Of a DNA stretch of 64,000 bases, positions 11,604-23,452 are shown piece by piece (the first letter of the stretch is position 1; each line of letters opens with the position of its first letter). The notes beneath the pieces are model-generated. The model did not search any database. It saw only the letters and a program-made list of their open reading frames with translations, and was not told the origin of the DNA. The DNA lies in assembly GCA_023091665.1 (NCBI GenBank), contig JALJCQ010000004.1:1798001-1862000 (forward strand), read 5' to 3'. This stretch comes from Pythium myriotylum. Its lineage: Eukaryota > Oomycota > Peronosporomycetes > Pythiales > Pythiaceae. The translations under genes were made by a program, and so were the position numbers.

Positions 11604-13656
11604 TTAGCCGCGGTCATGACGCTGGTTCTCAAGCTCCTGCAGCTGGCGACGCAAGATCTTGCCCGTCGGACTCTTTGGAATCGCGTCGATAAACTCCACC
11701 TGACGAACCTTCTTGAACGGCGCCACCTTCGACGCTATAAACTCCATCACATCCTCCTCCGTCAAACTCGGGTCCTTTCGCACCACGTAAGCCTTCGGAA
11801 GTTCTTCACCGTGCTCATCGTAGCCCCGCACCGCACACGCGTCGCTGATCTGAGGGTGGTGATTGAGCACGTCCTCAAGCTCGGCTGGTGCGACTTGGTG
11901 GCCCTTGTACTTGATCAGTTCCTTCACGCGGTCGACGATGTGGGCAAAGCCATCATCGTCGATGTATCCGATGTCACCAGTGCGTAAAAATCCATCAGAC
12001 ATCAGCGTCTTGGACGTCGCCTCCTCGTTCTCGTGGTAGCCCAACATGACTTGAGGACCACGGTAAAGCAGCTCACCCTTTTCGTTGTGCGGTAGATCTT
12101 TGTCAGTCGCGGTGCACTTCACACGAAGCTCGGTGTTGGAAACGAGGCGACCGACGCTTCCCTGAAAACGAGTAGCAACTGTCAAAACTTGTAAGCTACC
12201 AGCATGGACACTATCCTCACGTACTGGCTTGCGTAAGTCATCTTCAGAATAGTTGACTACAGGCGAGGTCTCGGTCATGCCGTACGCCTGCTTCACTTCG
12301 ACATTCAATCGTTTCTTCACCAGCTGCTCTACCTCCTTGCCCATGGGAGCGCCACCAGAAACTAGGAACTTCGTCGCCGATAGATCAAACTTATCCACCA
12401 TCGGATGGTGGGCCAAGAAGATCGCAATCGGCGGAGCGATGTTCGCCTTGGCGATCTTGTACTTGGACATCACGTTCAAGAATGACTCAGGTTCGAAGCG
12501 AGGGAGAACAACTTTTGCTGCACCTTGATACATAGCCACGTGCATGAGCATCATGGCGTAGATATGGTAGAAAGGCAAAACAGCGACCATGTGATCGCCA
12601 AACTTCTCAACGTGGCTGACTTGAAGCGTGTTCGCCACCATGTTGCGAGCGTTCAGAGCCACGCCCTACGGGAAAGAGAGCATACAGTCAGAAAATATAC
12701 CCAAGAGCCACCAGCGCGAGCGTGCTCACTTTAGGAACGCCCGTTGTGCCGGACGAAAACGGCAGCAGCAGCGGCAACTCCGGATCGATCTTCTCGAAAG
12801 TGAAAAACGCAAAGTCGCGCTTCATCAACTCACTGGGAAGTCATTCACACAGTCAAGCAGGTCAGTTTTCCACGAATCTCCATCGGATCTTTGTGCGTAC
12901 TTGATCGACTTGAGCTTCTGCGGCTCCGTCGAGCCTCCAACCGTGTACACGCTGGACTTGGGGATACCTGCCTGCTCGGCGGCATCGATCGCGACATTCT
13001 CAAGCGCTCGGTTTGTGATGATGAACTTGGCCTGCCAAAAATGGAATGAAACCAGTCAAGATGAACACCGTCGCATTCACCTTCCACAACTTTGAGTACC
13101 TTTGCGATGCGCGCTTGCAACGCGAGCTCCTGGGCGCTGAACATGGGCGACGCTGTCGAGCAGACGGCGCCGAGAGCATACGTAGCTATCCATTCGCAAC
13201 GAGTCACAGGTTCAGTATCAGCGGCCTTGTATCTCATACACGCATGCTTTCACGTACCAAGTACGACCAGCGGATACTCGACGCAGTTGGGCGAGTGCAA
13301 AATGATGACCTGCGTCCACCAAAGAGACACTGTCAGACCTACTCGTCGAATCCTTGATGCTCAGCACGCACGTCTCCTTTCTTGACGCCGTCGTTCGCGA
13401 GCCCCGCAGCGATCTTCTTGGCCCCGTCATACATCTCTTGGTACGTCATGGCTTCGTGGCTGAGCCCACAGATGATCGCATTGCGCTTGGCAAACTGCGG
13501 CAGCTGATCGCCGACAATGTCGAAGATGGTCTTCTGTGGGATCTCGAGCTCCGGATGCGGCGACGTGTGGATGATCGTAGAGAGCGCACGCGGCGCGACG
13601 AGTCGAACGTGACGCGGCACATGACGCGACGCGACACGAGCGATTGAGCGGATCAT
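11604..13656 (-). CDS. 4-coumarate-CoA ligase-like acyl-CoA synthetase, copy 4
   Basis: Intact seven-exon ligase with presequence MIRSIARVASRHVPRH...RALSTII. Motifs seen: PFSSGTTGVPK, YGMTETS, RTGDIGYIDDDGF, KYKGHQV, PTGKILRR. It ends ENQRHDRG. The last intron (63 bases, about 12163-12225) is a multiple of three and has no stop, so retaining it would insert 21 residues between the large catalytic exon and the C-terminal exon; in copies 2 and 3 the same intron ends in an in-frame stop. Exon 1 is nearly identical to copy 3 and the final exon nearly identical to copies 2 and 3. The upstream region (13787-13835) contains a segment that also occurs at 44.1 kb next to the MULE element. Confidence 0.9.
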
Positions 13657-13726
13657 AGTGTCGACAATGCGGAAGACGGCGAGAGAGGAAGTGAGAGGGA
13701 GGACGGATTACGGAGTCAAATGGCGT

Positions 13727-13735
13727 TTGAAGTTG
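13727..13735 (-). promoter_or_regulatory. CAACTTCAA promoter element of copy 4
   Basis: CCCCCAACTTCAA followed by ATTTGAC, 71 bases before ATG 13656. Confidence 0.5.
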
Positions 13736-13901
13736 GGGGGCTACGCGTACCATCGTGGCGGTACAGATAGACCGCGACGGTGATGGAAGCGTCAACACGT
13801 GATGAGGCAAGCCATCGGCTTTCGCCATCAACTCCGGCACCAGAAATCGTCCATTTGACTGATTACTATTCTCTAAACTGATTCAAATGAAGTGACACCA
13901 A

Positions 13902-15961
13902 TCACACTCCTCGAGTGGCCTCGTGGCGCTTGTTCTCGATCTCCTGAAGCTGACGGCGCAAGATCTTGGCCGACGGGCTCTTCGGGATCTCATCGATGAA
14001 CTCCACTTGGCGAACTTTCTTAAACGGCGCCACCTTCGACGCCACAAACTCCATGACTTCTTCCTCTGTCAGACTCGGATCTGTTCGCACAACGAAAGCC
14101 TTCGGAAGCTCTTCGCCGTGCTCATCGTACCCCCGCACAACGCATGCGTCCCCGATCTGCGGGTGGTTGATGAGTACATCTTCGAGCTCCGCTGGCGCGA
14201 CTTGGTGGCCCTTGTACTTGATCAGCTCTTTCACGCGGTCAACCACGTACACGAATCCGTCCTCGTCGATGTATCCGATGTCACCAGTGCGTAGGAACCC
14301 GTCCGACATGAGCGTCTTCTGGTTTGCCTCTTCATTTTCGTGGTACCCGAGCATGACCTGCGGGCCACGATAAAGCAGCTCGCCCTTCTCGTTGTGTGGT
14401 AGATCTTTGTCAGTCGAAAGACACTTGACGCGTAGCTCAGTGTTGGGTACGATGTGTCCAACGCTTCCCTACAAACCAACGAGTTAGAATGGCCAGATCC
14501 CAAATCAATCCTATTCAACGGCAGCGCAAACGAACCATTCTGCGATTAGTGTCATCCATGAAATTCACAACCGGCGAGGCTTCCGTCATGCCATAGCCTT
14601 GCTTCACCTTGACGTTCAATCGCTTTGCGAGGAGTTGCTCCACCTCCTTGCCCATCGGGGCAGCGCCCGAGACCAGATATTCCGTCGCGGACAGATCAAA
14701 CTTGTCCACCATCGGATGGTGGGCGAGGAAGATCGCGATCGGTGGAACGATACTCGCTTTCTTGATCTTGTATTTTTCGAGAGCTGTGAGAAACGACTCG
14801 GGCTCAAAGCGAGGCAGCACGACGTTGGCCGCGCCTTGGTGAATGGCCACGTTCATGAGCATCAGGGCGTAGATGTGGAAGAAAGGCAGCACAGCGATCA
14901 TGTGCTTTCCGTATTCCTCGACGTGACTGACTTGGAGCATGTTAGCGACCATGTTGCGAGCGCTGAGTGCGACTCCCTTTAAGGCAAAACAAATATTCGA
15001 GCATCCCCTCAAGTCCGATCGCGACACAAGCGCTCATACCTTAGGAAGACCCGTGGTACCAGACGAAAAAGGAAGGAGCGACGGGAGATCGGGGTCGACT
15101 CTTTCAAAGTGGAAGAACTCGAAATCGCGGTTCATCACTTCGCTGTGCTCACCACAAACGCATGTCAATGCTTGTTCACACCGTCGGAGACAACACGAGC
15201 GACATTACTTGAGTGATTTGAGCTTGGGCTGCACGTCCGACCCTCCCATCGTGTATATCCGAGACTTGTCGATGTTGAGCTCCTCGGCGGCTTCGATCGC
15301 AACATTCTCAAGCGCTCGGTTCGTGACAATGAATTTTGCCTGTGCGTTCATAGATTCACTCGGCCACGAACTTCGTGGAAAGCAAAAAGAGAAAGCCAAG
15401 ACGTACGTTCGCGATGCGGGCCTGCAGCGCCAGTTCCTGCGCGCTGAACATGGGCGAAGCCGTCGAGCAAATCGCGCCCAAGGCGTTGCAAGCTGAAGCG
15501 TGCACAGTCAGAATATCGCCATCAACGGCCGAACCGTCAACGAGCTCGACGCACCGAGAATGACAAGCGGGTACTCGACGCAGTTGCCCGAGAAGACAAG
15601 CACGACCTAATCGCGATCGCCCCTGTCAGTGTCGGCTCCACGAGCGCCATTCCACGCAGCTGAGTCAAATACTCACATCGCCTTTCTTGACGCCGTCGTT
15701 TGCGAGCGCGGCCGCGATCTTCCTCGTCGAGTCGTGCATCTCTTGGTACGTCATGGCCTCGTGGCTGAGCCCACAGATGATGGCATCGCGGTGGGCGTTC
15801 TGCGGCAACTGGTCCACGACGTAGTCGAAGATGGTCTTGTCCGGGATCTCGAGCTCCGGATGCGGCGACTTGTGGATGATCGTGGAGAGCGCTCGCGGTG
15901 GGACGAGTCGCGCGTGGCGCGGCAGCTGGCGCGAGGCGGCGCGAGCGAGCGAGCGGATCAT
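13902..15961 (-). CDS. 4-coumarate-CoA ligase-like acyl-CoA synthetase, copy 5
   Basis: Seven-exon ligase. ATG 15961 corresponds to the MIRSLAR start of copies 3 and 4, but the frame is open upstream to another ATG at 16039, only 18 bases after the promoter motif. That start would add 26 residues (MAKPPVLTSSLAVRLRQ...) that are also Arg-containing and free of acids, so the longer presequence may be the real one. Motifs seen: PFSSGTTGLPK, YGMTEAS, YIDEDGF, KYKGHQV. The C-terminal lysine motif is PSAKILRR, with Ala instead of the usual Gly before the Lys, and the substrate-side loop reads VSGAAPMGKE instead of VSGGAPMGKE. These differences could alter activity. It ends KRHEATRGV. Confidence 0.88.
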
Positions 15962-16056
15962 GACGACGGGAGACGCGCGGGAGACGAGCTGACGCAGGCG
16001 GACGGCGAGAGAGGAAGTGAGCACGGGGGGCTTGGCCATGGTTGTCAAAAACGCAG

Positions 16057-16065
16057 TTGAAGTTG
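16057..16065 (-). promoter_or_regulatory. CAACTTCAA promoter element of copy 5
   Basis: CTCAACTTCAA followed by TTTTTGAC, 96 bases before ATG 15961 and 18 before ATG 16039. Confidence 0.5.
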
Positions 16066-16234
16066 AGGAGGTCCGCGTACCAGCACGGCGGTACATGAGA
16101 CCAGAATGGCAAGGATGATGAAAGCATGAAACGCAAGCGACTGGTTTTCGCCATCAACGCCGTGGCCATGACTTATCCATTTGACAATCTCAAGTTTACA
16201 GAATCATCACTCGATGGGGCATCGACCAGCAGCA

Positions 16235-18311
16235 TCAGGCAGCAGTCTCGAGACGCTTGTTCTCGATCTCTTGCAACTGGCGACGGAGGATCTTGCCCGT
16301 CGCGCTCTTGGGGATCGCGTCGATGAACTCGACTTGGCGAACTTTCTTGAACGGCGCCACTTTAGACGCCACGTACTCCATCACCGCGTCTTCCGTCAGA
16401 CTCGGGTCCTTCCGCACGACGTACGCCTTCGGAAGCTCTTCGCCGTGCTTGTCGTAGCCACGGACGGCACAGGCGTCGCTGATCTGCGGATGGTTGTTGA
16501 GCACGTCCTCGATCTCGGCCGGCGCGACCTGGTGGCCCTTGTATTTGATGAGCTCTTTGACGCGGTCGACCACGTAGACGAAGCCGTCTTCGTCGATGTA
16601 CCCGATGTCGCCGGTGCGGAGAAAGCCGTCGGGTGTGACGGTCTTCTGGTTCGCCTCTTCGTTCTCGTGGTAGCCCAACATGACTTGAGGTCCGCGGTAG
16701 AGCAGCTCGCCCTTCTCGTTGTGCGGCAGATCCTTGTCCGTTGCGACGCACTTGACGCGGAGCTCGGTGTTGGGCACGATGCGTCCGACACTCCCCTAGT
16801 AAGATCGAGCGAATTGTCATGATGGCAATACTAAAAAGCCACGCACACTGGTTCACAACTCACCAGCTTACGGTTCTCGTCTTCCGTGTAGTTGACAACC
16901 GGCGAGGCCTCCGTCATTCCGAAGCCTTGCTTCACCTTGACGTTCAATCGTTTCGCCACCAGTTGCTCGACTTCCCTGCCCATCGGGGCGCCACCAGAGA
17001 CTAGGAACTTCGTTGCCGACAGATCAAACTTGTCCACCATTGGGTGGTGAGCCAGGAAGATCGCAATCGGCGGTGCGATGTTCGCCTTGGCGATCTTGTA
17101 CTTGGACAGCACTGTCAAGAAGGACTCGGGCTCAAAACGAGGCAGCACCACGTTGGCCGCGCCTTGGAACATGGCTACATGCATGAGCATCATAGCGTAG
17201 ATGTGGAAGAAGGGTAACACGGCGATCATGTGGTCGCCAAAGTCCTCGACGTGGCTGACTTGCAGCGTGTTGGCGACCATGTTGCGAGAGCTGAGTGCAA
17301 CGCCCTACACATAACAATCTCAGTGATCTGGTCAAAGACACAGCGTGGTTTCTTCGGCAGCATCGTACTTTCGGGAGCCCAGTAGTACCCGACGAGAACG
17401 GGAGCAGTGACGGAACGTCAGGGTCGACTCGCTCAAAGCTAAAGAACTCGAAATCACGCTTCATCGCTTCACTAGGGTTCGTGCAAGAAACTGTCAGCGC
17501 CATAACACAACGACTTAAAGGAGAGATCGTACTTGAGGGACTTGAGCTTCTGCGGTTCCTCCGACCCGCCAATCGTGTAGATCTTGGATTTGTCGATGCC
17601 TACCTGCTCGGCAGCCTCAAGCGCGACGTTTTCGAGTGCACGATTCGTGACAATGAACTTTGCCTGTTCATTCGTGACCACATCGTCAGTCAAGACTCGG
17701 CAAGCGACTAACGCGAATAAAATTCACTGTACCTTTGCAATGCGAGCCTGAAGAGCCAACTCATTGGCGCTGAACATGGGCGAAGCCGTGGAGCAGATCG
17801 CGCCCAATGCATTGCTTGCTAAGGAGGAACAGTCAGCGATGGTGAGCCCCGACACCAACAATCGCTTTGCAGTCAATGCGCCGTACCGAGAACGACAAGC
17901 GGGTACTCCACGCAGTTGGCCGAGTGCACAAGAATCACCTGGCAACCACCCACATCACAAAGGTCAAATTAGTGTACCTACGTCAAGACAAGAAGCCTCG
18001 GTCCAACTACTCACATCTCCTTTCTTGACGCCTTCGTTCGCGAGCGCAGCCGCGATCTTCTTGGTCGACTCGTACATCTCTTGGTACGTCATGGTCTCGT
18101 TGCTCAGTCCACAGATGATCGCATTGCGCTGTCCATACTGCGGCAGCTGGTCCACGACAATGTCGAAGATGGTCTTGTCCGGGATCTCGAGCTCTGGGTG
18201 CGGCGACGTGTGGATGATCGTGGAGAGCGCACGCGGCGCAGCGAAGCGCGCGCGAGTCGCAGGCTTCGCGGCCGTGAGCTGGCGCGCGACACGGAGCGAG
18301 CGACGGAGCAT
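16235..18311 (-). CDS. 4-coumarate-CoA ligase-like acyl-CoA synthetase, copy 6
   Basis: Seven-exon ligase with ATG at 18311 and presequence MLRRSLRVARQLTAAKPATR...RALSTII. Core motifs seen: PFSSGTTGLPK, FGMTEAS (Phe where the other copies have Tyr), RTGDIGYIDEDGF, KYKGHQVAPAE, ATGKILRR. It ends KRLETAA. GC content at third codon positions is higher than in copies 1-4, moving toward copies 7-9. Its N-terminus (MLRR instead of MIRS) also links it to copies 7-9, so it may sit between the two subgroups. No sign of a frameshift. Confidence 0.9.
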
Positions 18312-18451
18312 CGGAGCGGGACGGTCAAGTGCGATTCCCAGACGCGGCAGCTTCAGGACTGAGGCGCCTCCGCACACGGAAGGAAGGCAGCTCCGACAGG
18401 AGACCATCCTCGTCGAGGAGCTCCCGATGTGATGCGCATCAGTTTAATCAC

Positions 18452-18460
18452 TTGAAGTTG
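18452..18460 (-). promoter_or_regulatory. CAACTTCAA promoter element of copy 6
   Basis: CCCAACTTCAA, 141 bases before ATG 18311, the longest spacing in the array. The remaining intergenic DNA to 18757 shows no gene. Confidence 0.45.
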
Positions 18461-18757
18461 GGCTCTGTGTACCGTGAACCTGGTACATTTCGACCACTGT
18501 ACCTGTGGAAAGGCGTGGATTGTGCCAATAAAGCGGTACAAATGACTGCTGATCCGGTACATCTGACCTGAAGAGCTCATCCGGTGCGGAACTGTCTGGG
18601 GCGAGCGAGACGGATGAGCAAAGCGGTCGCGCGTCGACTCAACAGCGTGCGCGTCAACGTCGCGGCGCAATCCGACGAGCCCAACTTTCCATTTACCGTA
18701 TTTGCCAACGCCACTACGACTTCGTACTTGCACACGACCGATGCGGAGTCCTTCCGC

Positions 18758-20498
18758 TCACGCCGCGACCTGGCGCGCGTTCTCGCGCTCCTGCAGCTGC
18801 CGGCGCAGGATCTTGCCCGTGAGGCTCTTGGGGATCGCGTCGATGAACTCGAGGTCGCGCACTTTCTTGTACGGCGCCACGCGCTCGGCGACAAACTCCA
18901 TGATGTCGTGAGGTGTCACGCCCTTGGCGTTGCTCGGGTCTTTCAGCACGACGTAGGCCTTGGGGATCTCCTGGCCCTGGTGGTCGTAGCCTCGTACAGC
19001 GCAGCAATCGGCCACGTCCGGGTGGTGGTTGATTAGATCCTCTAGCTCGGCCGGCGCGACCTGGTGGCCCTTGTACTTGATCAGCTCTTTCACGCGATCC
19101 ACGATATGGACAAAGCCGTCCTCGTCGATAAAGCCGATGTCGCCCGTGCGCAAGAAGCCGTCCTTTGTGATGGTCTTCTCGGTGGCCTCGGGGTTGTTGT
19201 AGTAGCCCATCATGACCTGCGGGCCGCGGTAGAGCAGCTCGCCACGCTCGTTGTGGGGCAAATCGCGGTCGGTCTCCGTGCACTTGACGCGCAGCTCTGT
19301 GTTGGGCACGATGCGACCGACAGTGCCCGGTTTGCGCTTGTCGTCCTCGGCGTAGTTAACGGACGTGGAGAGCTCGGTCATGCCGTAGAGCTGCTTGACC
19401 TTGACACCAATGCGCTTGTTCACGAGCGTCTCGACTTCCTTGCCCAGCGGCGCGCCGGCCGAGATGAGGTACTTGGTGCCCGAGAGATCGTACTTGTCCA
19501 CGAGCGGGTTGTGCGCGATGAAGAGCGCGATCGGGGGTGCGATGTGCACTTTCTCGATCTTGTGCTTGGAGACAGCCTTGAGGAACGTCTCGGGCTCGTA
19601 GCGTGGCAGGATCACGTTCGACGAGCCCTGGTAGAGCGCGAGGTGGATGAGCATCATCGGGTAGATGTGGAAGAACGAGAGCATGCCGAGCATGGTCTTG
19701 CCCAACTTCTCGATGTGGTTGATCTGCATCGTGTTGGCGATCATGTTGCGTGCGCTGAGCGCCACGCCCTTGGGGAGCCCCGTCGTGCCGCTCGAGAACG
19801 GCAGCATCACGTTCTGCGACGGATCAATCGGACGGAACTCGAACGACTCGAACTCGCGCTTGGACGCCTCGTTAATGCACTTGACGCGCTTGGGCTCGGA
19901 CGACGAGCCCATGGCGTAGATGTGGTCGCGCGGGATGCCCACGGTCTCGGCGGCTTCGATCGCCACGTTCTCGATCGAGCGGTTGGTGATGATGTACTTG
20001 GCCTGCGCGAGGCGCGCCTGCTGCGCGAGCTCCGAGGGGCTGAAGAGCGGAGAGACCGTCGAGCACACGGCGCCAATCGAGTTGAGCGCGAGCGCGACGA
20101 GCGGGTACTCGAGGCAGTTGAACGAGTGCACGAGCACGATCTACAGAGCAACCACAAGTACGTGAGCCTCGCGAGTCCAGAGCGCTTTGTTTGCCAGCGA
20201 CCAAACCACTCACGTCGCCCTGCTTGACGCCGTCGTTCGAGAGCGAGACCGCGATGCGCTGCGCGGCCTCGTACATCTCCTGGAACGTCATGCGCTCGTC
20301 GCTGAGGCCGCAGATGAGCGCGTCGCGGTCGGCGTACTGCGGCAGGCGCTCGGTCACGATGTCCCAGAGCGTCGCGTGCGGGATCTCGACGTCCGGGTGC
20401 GGCGACTTGTGGATGATCGGCGTCGAGAGCGCGCGCGCCGCCGACGTGCGCGCGAGCGGACGACGCGTCGCGAGCGAGAGCGAACGGCGCAGCAGCAT
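18758..20498 (-). CDS. 4-coumarate-CoA ligase-like acyl-CoA synthetase, copy 7 (single intron)
   Basis: Only two exons, 20214-20498 and 18758-20140, giving 555 residues; five of the six introns of copies 1-6 are absent at the exact junctions. Presequence MLLRRSLSLATRRPLARTSA...RALSTPII. Motifs seen: PFSSGTTGLPK, YGMTELS, RTGDIGFIDEDGF, KYKGHQVAPAE, LTGKILRR. Subgroup features shared with copies 8 and 9: YNNPEATEKT, CAVRGYDHQGQEIPKAYVV and an Arg-Glu-Asn-rich tail (RENARQVAA). Very GC-rich third positions leave a 387-codon open frame on the opposite strand, which is a shadow. Shares a shifted substrate-side segment (LISAGAPLGKE) with copy 9, so substrate range may differ from copies 2-6. Confidence 0.92.
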
Positions 20499-20553
20499 GG
20501 GCGACGAGAAGAAGCGAGGAAATCGGCGAGTGGGGAGCCTCGTGGTGGGTGAC

Positions 20554-20562
20554 TTGAAGTGG
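20554..20562 (-). promoter_or_regulatory. CCACTTCAA promoter element of copy 7
   Basis: One-base variant (CCACTTCAA) of the array motif, 56 bases before ATG 20498. The DNA from here to 21060 has no supported gene. Confidence 0.4.
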
Positions 20563-21060
20563 CCACGTCGAGCGAGCGAGCGTCTTTGTTTGACAAGGAG
20601 CTGCAGGGCGCGAGCAGTCGAGCTGATCCGGGGAGGATCCACGAGGCTTGAAGTTCCCGCTGGACCCAACCCATTATCCGCCGCGAGGAGCTCATTTACC
20701 AAAAGTAGGTGTATTTTCACTCATTGCATCCCGTGGATTGGCTTCATATATACCGTGTTATGTGCTGAATGTTTGGTAACAACCTTGTTTCGCGCTGCAA
20801 ATCGTGCATTGGAATCCCGTTTCCGGTGCCTGCGTGATGACCTTAGAGCCTCGAGTCCTTGAAGCTGGGTCTTTGCAATCGCCGCCGCGTGGAGCCATCA
20901 TCTCCCTCCATGGCTTCACTCGCCACGTTCCATTCTGGTCACTTGATGCGTCAGCTCCCCACGTGTCAACTCAACAGCTTTCTTTCTTCTCTCCAAACCC
21001 CAGTAAGATTATTAACAAGGTCTCCGATAATGTGAGACCGAGACAAACCACCGACGACGC

Positions 21061-22942
21061 TTATGCCGCGCGTTGCGAGGCCTCGAAGCGCTCGTTCTCG
21101 CGGTTCTGCAGGTGGCGGCGCAGCATCTTGCCCGTCGGCGTCTTGGGGATCGCGTCGATGAACTCGATCTCGCGCACTTTCTTGTACGGCGCCACGCGCT
21201 CGGCGACAAACTCCATGATCTCCTCGGCCGACGCGGCCTTGGCGTGCGGCTTGAGCACGACGTAGGCCTTCGGGATCTCCTGGCCCTGGTGGTCGTAGCC
21301 TCGTACAGCACAACAGTCCGCCACCGCTGGATGGTGGTTGATGATATCCTCCAACTCAGCCGGTGCCACCTGGTGGCCCTTGTACTTGATCAGCTCTTTC
21401 ACGCGATCCACGATATGCACGAAGCCGTCTTCGTCGATGTACCCGATGTCGCCTGTACGGAGGAATCCATCGGGCATGATGGTCTTCTCGGTGGCCTCGG
21501 GGTTGTTGTAGTAGCCCATCATGACCTGCGGGCCGCGGAAGAGCAGCTCGCCACGCTCGTTGTGGGGCAGATCCTTGTCCGTCTCGGTGCACTTGACTCG
21601 CAGCTCGGTGCTCGGCACGATGCGGCCGACCGAGCCGGGCTTGGAGAAGGCGTCTTCCGAGTAGTTGACGGCCGGCGACATCTCGGTCATGCCGTAGATC
21701 TGCTTCATCTCGGCGCCGATGCGGTTCTTGACGAGCATCGAGACCTCTTTGCCGAGCGGCGCACCGCCCGAGATCAGGTACTTGGTCGCGGACAAGTCGT
21801 ACTGGTCGACGAGCGGGTCGTGCGCGAGGAAGAGTGCGATCGGAGGCGCAATGTTGACCTTGTGGATCTGGTACTTGGAGAGCGCGTCGAGGAACGTCTT
21901 GGGCTCGTACTTTGGGATGACGACCATGGCGTTGCCCTGGTACACCGACAGGTGCATGAGCAGCAGCGAGTAGATGTGGAAAAACGGCAGCACGCCCAGC
22001 ATGTGCTCGCCGTACTTTTCAATGTGGTCCACTTGGATCGTGTTCGCGACCATGTTGCGCGCGCTGAGAGCGACGCCCTTGGGCATGCCCGTCGTGCCGC
22101 TCGAGAACGGCAGCAGCACGTTCTGAGACGGGTCCACGGGGTCGAAATCAAAAGATTCGAACTCGCGCTTGGACGCCTCGTTGATGCACTTGATGCGCTT
22201 GGGCTTGGGCGACGAGCCCATGGCGTAGATGTGGTCGCGTGGGATGCCCACGGTGTCAGCTGCGTCGATGGCGATGTGCTCAATGACGCGGTTGGTGATG
22301 ATGAACTTGGCCTGAGCGAACAAAATCAACAAAGGGTCAGTGGGGTTGTCAAGACATCAAGCGGTGCGACTATACGAACATGAGAGAGCTGCGCCTGTTG
22401 CGAGAGCTCTTCGGGACCGAACATGGGCGACGCGGTCGAGCACACGGCGCCGATGGAGTTGAGCGCTGCGGCATTCCAACCAAACGAAAGGATCGTCAGA
22501 TTTGCCTTCGTGGGGGTGAGCTGCTCACCAGCTCCACGTACCAAGCACGACGAGCGGGTACTCGACGCAATTGAACGAGTGCACAAGCACGACCTATTGA
22601 CGCACGTGAGACATCACGAGATCCTCGTATGCACATGGCCGTTATCCCACTTACATCGCCTCGCTTGATGCCGTCCTGCGAGAGCGCGACGGCGATGCGC
22701 TGCGCCGACTCGTGCATCTCCTTGAAGGTCATGCGCTCGTCGCTGAGCCCACAGATGAGTCCGTTGCGGTCGCCGAACTGCTCGAGGCGGTCGGTGAAGA
22801 GGTTCCAGAGCGTCGTCTCGGGCACGTGGACGTCCGGGTGCGGCGACTTGTGGATGATGGTCGAGAGTGCGCGCGGCAGCGAGCGCGCGGCGGCGCGAGG
22901 GCGGCGCGCGAGCGCCTGCGAGAGCGAGCGGCGCAGGAACAT
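21061..22942 (-). CDS. 4-coumarate-CoA ligase-like acyl-CoA synthetase, copy 8 (three introns)
   Basis: Four exons. The first three introns of the family are present (about 22595-22655, 22460-22542 and 22314-22379) and the last three are missing, so the final exon runs uninterrupted to 21061. Presequence MFLRRSLSQALARRPRAAARS...RALSTII. Motifs seen: PFSSGTTGMPK, YGMTEMS, RTGDIGYIDEDGF, KYKGHQVAPAE, PTGKMLRR. The tail ENERFEASQRAA lacks a peroxisomal signal. The residues around the substrate side differ from copies 7 and 9 (HDPLVDQYD, LISGGAPLGKE). The 436-codon frame on the other strand is a composition shadow. Confidence 0.92.
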
Positions 22943-23033
22943 CGACGCGGAGCGCGGCGAGAGGCCAACTGAGCGGAGAGGGGACTGCAAGGGTTCGATT
23001 GTTGGGTGAAAAGGGAAGGAGATCTCCTCATCA

Positions 23034-23042
23034 TTGAAGTTC
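23034..23042 (-). promoter_or_regulatory. GAACTTCAA promoter element of copy 8
   Basis: One-base variant of the array motif, 92 bases before ATG 22942. The remaining DNA to 23452 shows no supported gene. Confidence 0.4.
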
Positions 23043-23452
23043 GGCGAGCTTTGTTAGACCAGGATTTCCAGAACAAGGTATGTTTAGTATTGGAATGCTT
23101 GATGGAAAATGGGATCTATGTACCGTTAATTGGAGAGTAAGTACCTCCGTATCACCTTATTTTGAGAAAAGATCCTCCCATTCTGGTGAATGAGGGTTCA
23201 CAGGATGACCAAAGGAAGATGCGTCGAGCGAACACGCGCTTCTTCAGAATCAGCGAGACGCTGACGTCGGAGACTCGACTGTTCGACTGGACGCCGCGTG
23301 GCAACTTCCGTCCATCGCGGAGGCAGTTGCGTCGGAAACGCAGATGAAGACTCCATTCGCAGTTCAATTCAATATCTTAGAGGGCATCACAGACCCTGAG
23401 GAGTGGATTTCCACAACGACTACTACGGCTTTGATCCAACACACGCATACGT

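Noticed and set aside
19064..22383. Long + strand open frames (387 and 436 codons) in the ligase array
   Set aside because: They are exactly antisense to the conserved coding exons of copies 7 and 8; high GC at third codon positions removes stops on the opposite strand. No domain.
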